Below the pieces are notes generated by a model, which did not search any database, was not told where the DNA came from, and worked only from the letters and a program-made list of their open reading frames with translations. A DNA stretch of 24,962 nucleotides from JBAVQS01 sp049694275 (lineage in GTDB: Bacteria > Chloroflexota > Anaerolineae > UBA4142 > SHND01), in NCBI GenBank assembly GCA_049694275.1, contig JBAVQS010000295.1:1-24962 (forward strand). Reading direction: 5' to 3'. Every line of letters begins with the position of its first letter. The stretch's first letter is position 1. The position numbers and the translations under genes are program-made. Positions 7,973 through 15,186 of the stretch are shown piece after piece.

Positions 7973-9319
7973 ATGCAAACTCTTTCCAGAATCGGGGGCG
8001 TTGCCGACGCTCGCCCCTTGCAAACCCTGACCCTCTTTTTCATCCTGTGTGTGCTCGCCTACCTGGCGACGATTCCGCTGCCTCGTGTCGACGGGATGTT
8101 GATCGGCTCGGATGGGGTTGGCTATTACATGTACGTGCGGTCCCTGGTCATCGACCATGACCTGGATTTTACAGATGAGTACGCTCACCTTTACCCGCAG
8201 AGCCCGCCGCCCGAGCGCACGCCGACCGGCATCGTCGGCAACCAGTACGCGATTGGCCCTGGGCTTCTCTGGGCGCCCTTTTTTATCGTCGCACATCTCC
8301 TCTCCCTCGCGCTCCATGCCATCAACCCGGCAGTGACAACGGACGGCTATAGCTATCTCTATCAGGCCGCCATCAGCCTGGGCAGCATCGTGTATGGGTT
8401 TATCGGACTCGTGCTCGTGTATAAAACGATCAGCAGGGACGCGCCGCGCCGGGCGCTTGTTGCAACTCTGCTCCTCTGGTTTGCGACGAACGTCGTTTAT
8501 TACATGCTTGTCGAGCCCTCGATGTCGCACATGTGCTCGCTCATGGCTGTCTCGCTGCTCGTCTATCTCTGGCTTTCGGCGCGGCCGCTCACGACCATGC
8601 GCCAATTTCTCCTGCTGGGTCTCGCCGGCGGTCTCGTCGGCATCGTGCGTCAGCCCGATGCCACCCTGCTCCTGCTGCCGGTGCTGGATACCTGGCTGGG
8701 CCATCAGCCGGTCCTCGCCAAGCTCAAGGGCACCGCGGTAATCGGGGTTGGGTTTATCGCCATCTTTTGGGTGCAGATGCTCGCCTGGCTCATCCAGTAT
8801 GGGAGCCCCTTTTCGAGCGGCTATTTATACGGCGGAAAACAGTTTTTCACCTGGCTCACCCCGCACCTGTTTGAGGTCCTCTTTTCGACCGAACACGGGC
8901 TCTATCTCTGGCATCCGGTCCTCTTGCTGGCGACGGTCGGCCTTGTACTCGTCCTGCGCCGTGACCGGGTTCTCGGCAGCCTGCTCTTTTTGGGCCTGGG
9001 CATGCAGGCTTACCTGATTGGCGCGTGGTCGGTCTGGGATCAAGGGGATTCGTTTGGCGGGCGTATGTTTATCGCCTCGCTCCCCATCCTGGCCCCCGGG
9101 CTCGCTGCCATTTTGGAGTGGGCGTGGGACCACCGCGCACGCGCCATCGCGCTGGTGGGAGCGGTGGTGCTGGTTGTATGGAACGGACTTTTTCTCTTGC
9201 AGTACCGGCTGGGATATATCTCGATGAGCGGTCCCTATACGCTAGACCAGCTCATCCTTGGCAAGCTGTACATGTTCTCCGACCTGTTTCTACGCATTGC
9301 GCACCTCATTCGCCGCTGA
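7973..9319 (+). CDS. Multi-pass membrane glycosyltransferase, GT-C/GT39-like
   Basis: 448 residues with roughly ten hydrophobic segments. The first periplasmic loop after TM1 carries GSDGVGYYMYVRSLVIDHDLDFTDEY (45-70) with the acidic residues D47 and D61/D63 expected in GT-C enzymes that use polyprenyl-phosphate sugars. PTGIVGNQYAIGPGLLWAPFFIVAH (84-108) is another pattern I associate with this family. It probably transfers sugars at the outer face of the cytoplasmic membrane; donor and acceptor are unknown. It starts 7 bp after the glucosaminidase stop, so the two may be co-transcribed and both concern the envelope. No convincing terminator follows; only a weak GC hairpin lies in 9338-9355. 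Confidence 0.8.
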   Translation: MQTLSRIGGVADARPLQTLTLFFILCVLAYLATIPLPRVDGMLIGSDGVGYYMYVRSLVIDHDLDFTDEYAHLYPQSPPPERTPTGIVGNQYAIGPGLLWAPFFIVAHLLSLALHAINPAVTTDGYSYLYQAAISLGSIVYGFIGLVLVYKTISRDAPRRALVATLLLWFATNVVYYMLVEPSMSHMCSLMAVSLLVYLWLSARPLTTMRQFLLLGLAGGLVGIVRQPDATLLLLPVLDTWLGHQPVLAKLKGTAVIGVGFIAIFWVQMLAWLIQYGSPFSSGYLYGGKQFFTWLTPHLFEVLFSTEHGLYLWHPVLLLATVGLVLVLRRDRVLGSLLFLGLGMQAYLIGAWSVWDQGDSFGGRMFIASLPILAPGLAAILEWAWDHRARAIALVGAVVLVVWNGLFLLQYRLGYISMSGPYTLDQLILGKLYMFSDLFLRIAHLIRR

Positions 9320-9369
9320 CGACCGGGCATCCCCCCTGTCCGGTTTCCGGGCCGGGCGGTGTTTTATAA

Positions 9370-9996
9370 GTGAAGCACAAAACAGAGACAACGGGGGGAT
9401 GGACTATCAGCGTAACGACCAAAGCGACCAGTACCGTGCATGATATCAAGCGAACACGCGCGGCCGAGCAGGCATTTGAACGGCTCTTTATTGAGCACTG
9501 GCCGCGTGTCTATGCAGTGCTCGTCCGACTGGTGGACGACCGAGACGAGGCACAAGACCTGGCGATCGAAACTTTCTGGCGGCTCTACACGCGGCCGTTC
9601 AGCGCCCCTGCCAGCAATCTGGGCGGCTGGCTTTATCGCGTCGCCACAAACCTGGGACTGAATACCTTGCGCGCGCGAAAAAGGCGCATGCGGTATGAAC
9701 TGGAAGCGGGACAGGACGCATTGACAAGCCAGGAAGCGGAGGACCCCGTCGATGCCTTGAGCACGGGGGAGACGCGCGAGCGCGTACGCCGCGTGCTGGC
9801 CGGCATGGACGAACGACAGGCGCAGCTCTTGCTCTTGCGGCACTCCGGTCTTGACTATGCCGAACTGGCCGCGGCGCTCGGCGTCTCGCCCAACTCGATC
9901 GGGACCCTCCTGGTACGCGCCGAGCGTGAATTTGAAAAGAGATATAAAGCGCTCGACGGAACGGGGTCAAACGAGCCGGGGGACCTGTCCACGTGA
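9370..9996 (+). CDS. ECF-type RNA polymerase sigma factor
   Basis: 208 residues. Region 2 spans about 33-76 (AFERLFIEHWPRVYAVLVRLVDD, then DEAQDLAIETFWRLY with the -10-recognition helix) and is followed by NLGGWLYRVATNLGLNTLRARKRR. Region 4 spans about 140-195 with the HTH DYAELAAALGVSPNSIGTLLVRAEREF. The start shown is a GTG without a clear Shine-Dalgarno; the first 25 residues are poor in family signal and the true start could be downstream, for example GTG at 9436. The next gene encodes its likely anti-sigma factor, which overlaps or nearly abuts it, the standard arrangement for an envelope or redox stress sensor. Confidence 0.88.
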   Translation: MKHKTETTGGWTISVTTKATSTVHDIKRTRAAEQAFERLFIEHWPRVYAVLVRLVDDRDEAQDLAIETFWRLYTRPFSAPASNLGGWLYRVATNLGLNTLRARKRRMRYELEAGQDALTSQEAEDPVDALSTGETRERVRRVLAGMDERQAQLLLLRHSGLDYAELAAALGVSPNSIGTLLVRAEREFEKRYKALDGTGSNEPGDLST

Positions 9997-10037
9997 CCGG
10001 GTACTCATTCCCTGCTAATTCTTTCCAGGAGCCGGAT

Positions 10038-11225
10038 ATGCATATCGACGATGGAACCTTACGCGCCTATTACGATGCGGCGCTGAACCTGCCGGAGCGC
10101 AATACGGTGGCCGAGCACCTGTCAGGCTGCAACGCTTGCCGGGAACGGGCTGTGCAACTGGACGCTCAGGCTCATCAGATTGCGGCGCGCCTGGCCTTGC
10201 TCGCGCCGCAGAACGAAACAACCGATGCCCGCGTCGCGCTTGCCCGATTGCACCGGCGGCGCGCGATTCAAGAAAAGGAGACAAACGTGTTCAATCCAAT
10301 TTTTGGCCGGCGCCTGCGCCCGGTATGGATGGGGATTGCAATAGTCCTGCTCGCGGTGTTCGCCCTGAGCTTGCGGCCGGTCCAGGTATGGGCCGGACAG
10401 TTCCTCAGCTTGTTCCGCGTCCAGCAGGTTGTCGTCCTGCCCATCGATACGACCGGGCTGAGCCAGTTGAACGGCAACGAAGCGCTTGCGAAACAGGTCA
10501 GCCAGATGGTGAGCAAATCCGTGACGGTGACAAAGGAACCGGGGCAGCCCAAGCAGGTTGACAACGCGGCGAGCGCGAGTAAACTGGCCGGGTTCAGTGT
10601 TCGTACGCCGGCGAGCCAGACCGACACGCCCCAATTCACGGTAAACGGCGGCACGGCCTTCCAGATCGTCGTCGATCGGAACAAGGCCCAATCGCTTTTG
10701 AATGAAACCGGGCGCAGCGACCTCGTCCTGCCGGCTTCGCTTGACGGCGCCGTAATCAAAGCAGACATCCCGTCCAGCGTCAGCATCGGCTATGGCTGTC
10801 CGGCATTCAAACCCGAGCAGCCAGGCGCAAAACCGACCGAGACGAGCGGCTCGCCCGGCCGGCGCATGGTCAATTGTGTCATGCTCGTCGAGATGCCGAG
10901 CCCAACCGTCGATACGCCCCCCGACATCGATGTCAAGCAACTGGCCGAGATCGGGCTCGAGTTTACCGGCATGACGCCCGAGCAGGCCAAAGCGTACAGC
11001 GCGACGGTGGACTGGACCTCGACCCTGGTGATTCCGGTGCCGCGCAACGGCGCCTCGTACAAACAAGTCAATGTGGACGGCGTGACCGGATACTTGATCC
11101 AACGCCCGGTTGACGATGCGCCCGGCTATGCGCTGGTCTGGGTCAAAGATGGGATCATCTACGCCATCTCCGGCATGAACAACAACGCCGACCAGGCCAT
11201 CCAGATGGCGAGCTCGCTCAAATAG
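10038..11225 (+). CDS. Anti-sigma factor with zinc-finger (ZAS-like) domain, single-pass membrane protein
   Basis: 395 residues from the ATG at 10038. The cytoplasmic N-terminus has HLSGCNAC (H27-x3-C31-x2-C34), the zinc-binding signature of anti-sigma factors that hold ECF sigmas inactive. One transmembrane helix (about 95-113, VWMGIAIVLLAVFALSL) leads to a large outside domain of about 280 residues with no motif I recognise; Cys-containing YGCPAF and VNCVML might form a disulfide. The start is chosen because AGGAG lies 6 nt before it. An in-frame GTG at 9993 overlaps the sigma stop (GTGA) and would add 15 residues; coupling from it is possible. The C-terminal DGIIYAISGMNNNADQAIQMA recalls domains sensing envelope state. 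The pair likely forms a membrane-stress signalling switch. Confidence 0.88.
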   Translation: MHIDDGTLRAYYDAALNLPERNTVAEHLSGCNACRERAVQLDAQAHQIAARLALLAPQNETTDARVALARLHRRRAIQEKETNVFNPIFGRRLRPVWMGIAIVLLAVFALSLRPVQVWAGQFLSLFRVQQVVVLPIDTTGLSQLNGNEALAKQVSQMVSKSVTVTKEPGQPKQVDNAASASKLAGFSVRTPASQTDTPQFTVNGGTAFQIVVDRNKAQSLLNETGRSDLVLPASLDGAVIKADIPSSVSIGYGCPAFKPEQPGAKPTETSGSPGRRMVNCVMLVEMPSPTVDTPPDIDVKQLAEIGLEFTGMTPEQAKAYSATVDWTSTLVIPVPRNGASYKQVNVDGVTGYLIQRPVDDAPGYALVWVKDGIIYAISGMNNNADQAIQMASSLK

Positions 11226-11242
11226 AAAAAAGTAGAAAGGTG

Positions 11243-11289
11243 ACAGGTAGACAAGTAGACAATGGAATAGGGATGACTTGTCTACCTGT
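11243..11289. repeat. Inverted repeat built of GTAGACA words; possible terminator
   Basis: ACAGGTAGACAAGT (11243-11256) and its exact complement (11276-11289) form a 14-bp stem with a 19-nt loop. It is followed by TTACTTGTTTT, so it could end transcription of the sigma/anti-sigma genes. The flanks repeat the same words (AAGTAGACA, GTTTACTTG, GTGTCTAC), which points to a dispersed repeat element rather than a plain terminator. It fills most of the 99-bp gap before the ABC genes. Confidence 0.6.
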
Positions 11290-11324
11290 TTACTTGTTTT
11301 CGTGTCTACCGCCCTACCCGCCTT

Positions 11325-12242
11325 ATGATTTCTCTCGCGATTGATACTCAGAACCTCCGCAAGGTCTTTGGCGACAATCCCGCGGTCAAAGGCCTCACCC
11401 TTCAGGTCCGCCAGGGTGAGGTGTTTGGCTTTTTGGGCCCGAATGGGGCCGGCAAAACCACTTCGATCAAGATGCTCCTCGGCCTCGTCGCGCCGACGTC
11501 AGGCCAGGCGCACCTTTTGGGAGCGCCGCTCGGCGACCGCGCGGCACGCGCGCGGATGGGGTTCTTGCCCGAGCACTTTCGCTTTCACGATTGGCTAACC
11601 GCGCAGGAATTCCTGCGACTGCATGGACAGCTTTATCGTATGAGCGATGACCGGTTACGCCAGCGCATCCCCGAGCTGCTCGATCTGGTCAGCCTCACCC
11701 CCTTTGCGCGCAAACAGCTCAAGACCTTTTCCAAGGGGATGCTCCAGCGGGTTGGGCTCGCCCAGGCGCTGCTCAACGATCCAGCGCTCGTCTTTCTCGA
11801 CGAGCCGACGTCGGGGCTGGACCCGGTGGGCCGGCGGCTCGTGCGCGATATGATCCGCGAGTTAAAAAAACGGGGGACGACCGTTTTCCTCAACTCGCAC
11901 CTGCTCAGCGAGATCGAGATCACCTGCGACCGGGTCGCCTTTATCAAGCACGGCGAGGTGATTCATGTGAGCGAGCTGGACACGCTGGTGAACGGCGCGA
12001 CGAGTGTCACCATTCGCGCCAGCGGCCTCACCCCCGAGATCATCGCCGGCCTGGCGCAGTGGAGCAAAGGCCTGCGCGTAGATGGAAACCAGGTCACGCT
12101 GACGGTGCAGGATGAAGCGAGCCTGCCGGCCATTGCCGGCTACCTGGTCCAGCAGGGAGCGCAACTGTATGCACTGACCCCGCAGCACCTCTCGCTGGAG
12201 GAACTGTTCATCCAGGTCGTCGGGACGGATGGAGGATTGTAA
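11325..12242 (+). CDS. ABC transporter ATP-binding protein (ABC-2 exporter type)
   Basis: 305 residues, the usual length for a DrrA/CcmA-like ATPase. Walker A is GPNGAGKTT (38-46), the signature is FSKGMLQR (135-142, a G-M variant of SGGQ common in this subfamily), Walker B LVFLDEP (155-161) with catalytic E160, D-loop SGLD and H-loop H192. The C-terminal ~85 residues form the extra domain seen in ABC-2 exporters (LSLEELFIQVVG). It pairs with the permease whose ATG overlaps its stop (TAATG). The cargo is unknown; this family exports lipids, polysaccharides or antibiotics. No clear Shine-Dalgarno precedes the ATG. Confidence 0.92.
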   Translation: MISLAIDTQNLRKVFGDNPAVKGLTLQVRQGEVFGFLGPNGAGKTTSIKMLLGLVAPTSGQAHLLGAPLGDRAARARMGFLPEHFRFHDWLTAQEFLRLHGQLYRMSDDRLRQRIPELLDLVSLTPFARKQLKTFSKGMLQRVGLAQALLNDPALVFLDEPTSGLDPVGRRLVRDMIRELKKRGTTVFLNSHLLSEIEITCDRVAFIKHGEVIHVSELDTLVNGATSVTIRASGLTPEIIAGLAQWSKGLRVDGNQVTLTVQDEASLPAIAGYLVQQGAQLYALTPQHLSLEELFIQVVGTDGGL

Positions 12243-13090
12243 TGGCCACATTCGTCATTTCACGCCTGACCTTTCTGGAAGCGATGCGCCGGCGCATCCT
12301 GACCGCGGCGCTCGTGCTCGGCATCGCGTTCCTGCTCATTTATGGCATCGGCGTCCACTTTATGACGCAGCAAGCGTTGAGCGCCGGGCCAGCGGCGCTC
12401 AAGAGCGCCATGGCGACGACGGTCAATAACTTTCTCGCGCTTGCCGGGCTCTATGCGGTCGATTTTCTTGCCATTGCCATGGCGGCATTGATCGCCGCGG
12501 ACACGCTGGCGGGCGAGATCAACTCGGGAACCATCCAGGCGCTTGTCACCAAACCGGTCGGCCGCGCCGAAATCGTCCTCGGCAAGTGGCTGGGGTTTGC
12601 CGGACTGCTCGCCCTCTACCTCCTCCTGATGGCGGGAGGGGTGCTACTCATTACCTATATCAACTCGGGCTATGTCGTTCCCAATCTCCTCACGGGATTT
12701 GCCCTCATCTATCTCAGTGCACTCCTGGTCATGACAGGGACCATTGCCCTGTCGAGTACCCTTTCCACGCTCGCCACCGGTGGAGTAATCTTTGGCCTCT
12801 ACGGGCTCGGGTTTATCGGCGGCTGGGTTGAGCAGTTTGGCGCGTTCTTTCAGAACCAGACTGCGGTCAACGTCGGCATTCTCACCAGCCTGTTGATTCC
12901 CAGCGATGCCCTCTGGCGGCGCGCAGCCTATGAAATGACGCCAACCCTGACGCAATCGCTGGGATTCTCGGTTGGCGGTCCGTTCATCACCATTTCGCTG
13001 CCCAGCCCGGCCATGGTCGCCTATGCCGTATTCTATCTTGGCGTCGCGCTCTTTTTGGCCATCCGGCAGTTTGGCAAGCGCGACCTCTAA
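12242..13090 (+). CDS. ABC-2 type transporter permease
   Basis: 282 residues with six predicted membrane segments, including AALVLGIAFLLIYGIGVHF near the N-terminus, FLAIAMAALIAADTLAGEINSGTIQALVTKPVGRAEIVLGKW (the amphipathic coupling region typical of ABC-2 permeases), and AYAVFYLGVALFLAIRQF near the C-terminus. The ATG overlaps the ATPase stop by one base, so the two are translated as a pair and form the exporter. The C-terminal FGKRDL is a common ending in this family. Confidence 0.9.
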   Translation: MATFVISRLTFLEAMRRRILTAALVLGIAFLLIYGIGVHFMTQQALSAGPAALKSAMATTVNNFLALAGLYAVDFLAIAMAALIAADTLAGEINSGTIQALVTKPVGRAEIVLGKWLGFAGLLALYLLLMAGGVLLITYINSGYVVPNLLTGFALIYLSALLVMTGTIALSSTLSTLATGGVIFGLYGLGFIGGWVEQFGAFFQNQTAVNVGILTSLLIPSDALWRRAAYEMTPTLTQSLGFSVGGPFITISLPSPAMVAYAVFYLGVALFLAIRQFGKRDL

Positions 13091-13131
13091 CCGCCTCTCG
13101 GCCCCCGGACATATTTTTTCGCCATACGGTA

Positions 13132-13160
13132 TTGACAACCGAAGCATCTTCGATTAAGAT
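13132..13160 (+). promoter_or_regulatory. Strong sigma-70-type promoter upstream of the transporter gene
   Basis: Perfect TTGACA (13132-13137), a 17-nt spacer, and TAAGAT (13155-13160). It is the best promoter match between the ABC operon and the OFA transporter. If used, it gives a leader of about 525 nt. Confidence 0.7.
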
Positions 13161-13693
13161 TCCTACGCGTGGATGCGGTTCTTGTATGGGGCGGGAATCG
13201 GCCCTGCCACACCACAAAAAGGCGTGTATGACAAATGTCCCTTGCTGTCCGGGACAAATGTCACTTTATTCACCCTTTTCGCGGTGCGATACTGCATATA
13301 CTGCTTTAATGCTAAACCACTCTATTTAGGGCGACTAGATTTTCCCCGGTTGCCCCCTTTAGCCAAACACGATAGCTTTTGCCGCGTAGCGGCGACCTGT
13401 AACAAGGAACTGAACCAGAATCCCAGGCATGGCGCCTGGGCTGAATAACTCGCAAGACTGCAAACGCTCGACGAAGAGATTATTGCATCGTGATCGCCAT
13501 AGAACCATATCCGGAAAGGAGGTGTCTATCGGCCGAGTTTATTATTCCGATTTGTTGCCCGTGTAAATCGGTTGAACTGCGTTGATCCCTCAAGCATTGA
13601 ACGGCGGGTACATTGCGGATGGGGCTGTACGTGCCGAGAGGGCAAGACGCAGCAACGGTTCCATTTTCTCAATTCCCAAGAGGAGGAAGAAAG
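13161..13693 (+). other. Long untranslated leader / intergenic region with several hairpins
   Basis: No supportable gene lies here. Hairpins are visible at 13381-13393 (GCCGC-GTA-GCGGC) and 13422-13440 (CCCAGGC, 5-nt loop, GCCTGGG). At 13515-13524 AAAGGAGGTG is a perfect 10-nt anti-Shine-Dalgarno complement with no start codon at proper distance. I compared it by eye with TPP, cobalamin, glycine, SAM, fluoride and c-di-GMP riboswitch cores and recognised none. It may be a structured regulatory leader of the transporter gene or contain an old repeat or IS scar (see 13230-13262). Confidence 0.45.
13230..13262. repeat. Direct repeat GACAAATGTC x2
   Basis: The decamer GACAAATGTC occurs at 13230-13239 and 13253-13262, 23 bp apart, with GTCCC and GGGAC between them able to form a small stem. 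The layout recalls transposase-binding end repeats or a pair of protein-binding sites. It lies about 65 bp downstream of the predicted transcription start. Confidence 0.45.
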
Positions 13694-15079
13694 ATGTTAG
13701 AGGGCTATCGTCGTTGGCTCGCCGAGGGCTCGTCTCGACGTTGGTTGGTCGTCGTCGGCGGCATCCTCATCAACCTGGCGCTGGGTGTGCTTTATGCGTG
13801 GAGCGTTTTCCGTGGGCCGCTCCAGACTGAATTCAAATGGGATGCGATTACGGCCAATTGGCCGTTCTCCCTCGCCATTGCCGTTTTTGCCCTGCTGATG
13901 ATACCGGCCGGGCGGATGAACGATCGTTTCGGCCCGATGCCCGTTGGAGTCGCCGGTGGCGTGCTCATGGGCATCGCTTTTATCGCCTGTAGCTTTGCCC
14001 CGGCCGGCGCGGCGAATGCCGGTTCGGCCTGGATTTTCCTCATGGTCACGTATGGGGTTCTCGCCGGCGCGGCGATGGGCCTCGGCTATGCAGTCCCCGT
14101 TGCCACGGGCGTCAAATGGTTCCCCGACAAACGCGGCCTGGTCACCGGCCTCTCGGTGATGGGTTTTGGCGGTTCCTCCCTCATCTTTGGCCCCCTCGGC
14201 AGCACCATGATTGCCGCCAGCAAAGGGGACGTTCGCCCAACCTTTCTCACTCTGGGGATCGTCTTTTTTGTCATGGTCGTCGTCGGTGCGCTCCTGCTGA
14301 CGACCCCACCCGCCGGTTGGAAACCGGCCGGCTGGACTGCGCCCGCGGCGCGCACAGTTGGCTCTGGCAAAACCGAAAAGCGCGATTTCGCTCCCAGCGA
14401 ATTGCTCAAGATGAAAGAGACCTTTTTCTTGATCGGCATGTACGCCCTCGCCGCCTTCGCCGGTCTGATGGTCATTTCGTACGCCAAGGTCTATCTCGAC
14501 TCGTTCAAGTTTAACGACATCGCCGCGGCCCAGGGCATGGGGTGGATCACCTCGATCCCCGTTATCGGCTTTAATCCATTCACCGGCGTCGCGGCGGTTC
14601 TGTCCGCAGCCGTCGTCGGCTGGCTGTCTCTCTGGAACGCACTCGGCCGTATGCTCGTCGGCTGGTTCTCGGACCGCTTTGGCCGCCGCCCGACCATGAT
14701 CGGTAATTTCATTGCCATCGCCATCGTCATGGCGCTTACCCCCAACATCCAGGGCAGCGCCTGGCTCATCTTGGTGGCGTTCCTGGTGATCGGCGTGACC
14801 TATGGCGGCAACCTGTCGCTCTTCCCGGCAACGAACGCCGACTGGTTTGGCACAAAGTTCGTCGGCGTCAACTATGGGATCATCTTTATCGGCTGGGGCA
14901 TCGCCGGGGTCATCGGTCCGCTGGTCGGCAACTTTGGCGTCCAGCAACTGGGTGGATACAACGTCGGGTTTTACGTGGCCGCCGCTCTTGGCCTGATCGC
15001 CGCGGGGTTGGCGTATACGCTGAAACGCCCGGCCGCGCGCGAAGAGATGGCCACGGCCGCCGCGCCGGCGTCCGAATAG
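13694..15079 (+). CDS. MFS transporter, oxalate/formate antiporter (OFA) family
   Basis: 461 residues, 12 predicted membrane segments. The OFA opening INLALGVLYAWSVFRGPLQTEF (26-47) is diagnostic. MFS motif A appears as GRMNDRFGPMP (73-83) and again in the second half as GRMLVGWFSDRFGRRP. The family moves monocarboxylates and dicarboxylates such as oxalate, formate, lactate or pyruvate across the inner membrane. The following gene encodes acetyl-CoA synthetase, so acetate or a similar acid is a plausible cargo (inference). The start is set by AGGAGG (13681-13686) seven nt before the ATG at 13694; the frame is open 81 bp further upstream but lacks a ribosome site there. The C-terminal tail is Ala-rich and cytoplasmic. 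Confidence 0.9.
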   Translation: MLEGYRRWLAEGSSRRWLVVVGGILINLALGVLYAWSVFRGPLQTEFKWDAITANWPFSLAIAVFALLMIPAGRMNDRFGPMPVGVAGGVLMGIAFIACSFAPAGAANAGSAWIFLMVTYGVLAGAAMGLGYAVPVATGVKWFPDKRGLVTGLSVMGFGGSSLIFGPLGSTMIAASKGDVRPTFLTLGIVFFVMVVVGALLLTTPPAGWKPAGWTAPAARTVGSGKTEKRDFAPSELLKMKETFFLIGMYALAAFAGLMVISYAKVYLDSFKFNDIAAAQGMGWITSIPVIGFNPFTGVAAVLSAAVVGWLSLWNALGRMLVGWFSDRFGRRPTMIGNFIAIAIVMALTPNIQGSAWLILVAFLVIGVTYGGNLSLFPATNADWFGTKFVGVNYGIIFIGWGIAGVIGPLVGNFGVQQLGGYNVGFYVAAALGLIAAGLAYTLKRPAAREEMATAAAPASE

Positions 15080-15120
15080 GCGCAAGGGGTTTTTCTGTTC
15101 CGCAAATGGTTTGGTTCAAA

Positions 15121-15154
15121 GGATTCTATTGTCGAGGATTCGTCAATAGAATCC
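15121..15154. repeat. Perfect 11-bp inverted repeat upstream of acs
   Basis: GGATTCTATTG (15121-15131) and its exact complement (15144-15154) around a 12-nt loop, followed by ATTAATTTCATT. It lies 41 bp after the transporter stop and 32 bp before the acs ATG. It could be a weak terminator, an attenuator or an operator; the T-rich but not T-pure tail makes the terminator reading only moderate. Confidence 0.6.
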
Positions 15155-15186
15155 ATTAATTTCATTCACTGGAGGGGATTGTAACA

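Noticed and set aside
9338..9355. GC-rich hairpin after the GT-C gene as terminator
   Set aside because: Stem of only six pairs including a wobble, and the T-run is separated from it.
9993..10037. GTG start of the anti-sigma gene overlapping the sigma stop
   Set aside because: The ATG at 10038 has AGGAG at proper distance and the domain begins there; the GTG is kept only as an alternative.
10122..11102. 326-codon open frame antisense to the anti-sigma factor
   Set aside because: No motif, and the sense strand has the zinc signature and a membrane helix.
13173..13448. 91-codon open frame in the transporter leader
   Set aside because: No ribosome site before its ATG, codon use unlike neighbouring genes, and it crosses the decamer repeat and hairpins; probably chance.
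13161..13693. Known riboswitch classes or a tRNA in the long leader
   Set aside because: No conserved core of the classes I could recall and no cloverleaf with a T-arm was seen.
13697..15085. Long open frame (462 codons) antisense to the OFA transporter
   Set aside because: Composition is a typical shadow of GC-rich coding DNA (His/Asp/Gly/Arg rich), with no family motif, while the plus strand encodes a clear MFS protein.
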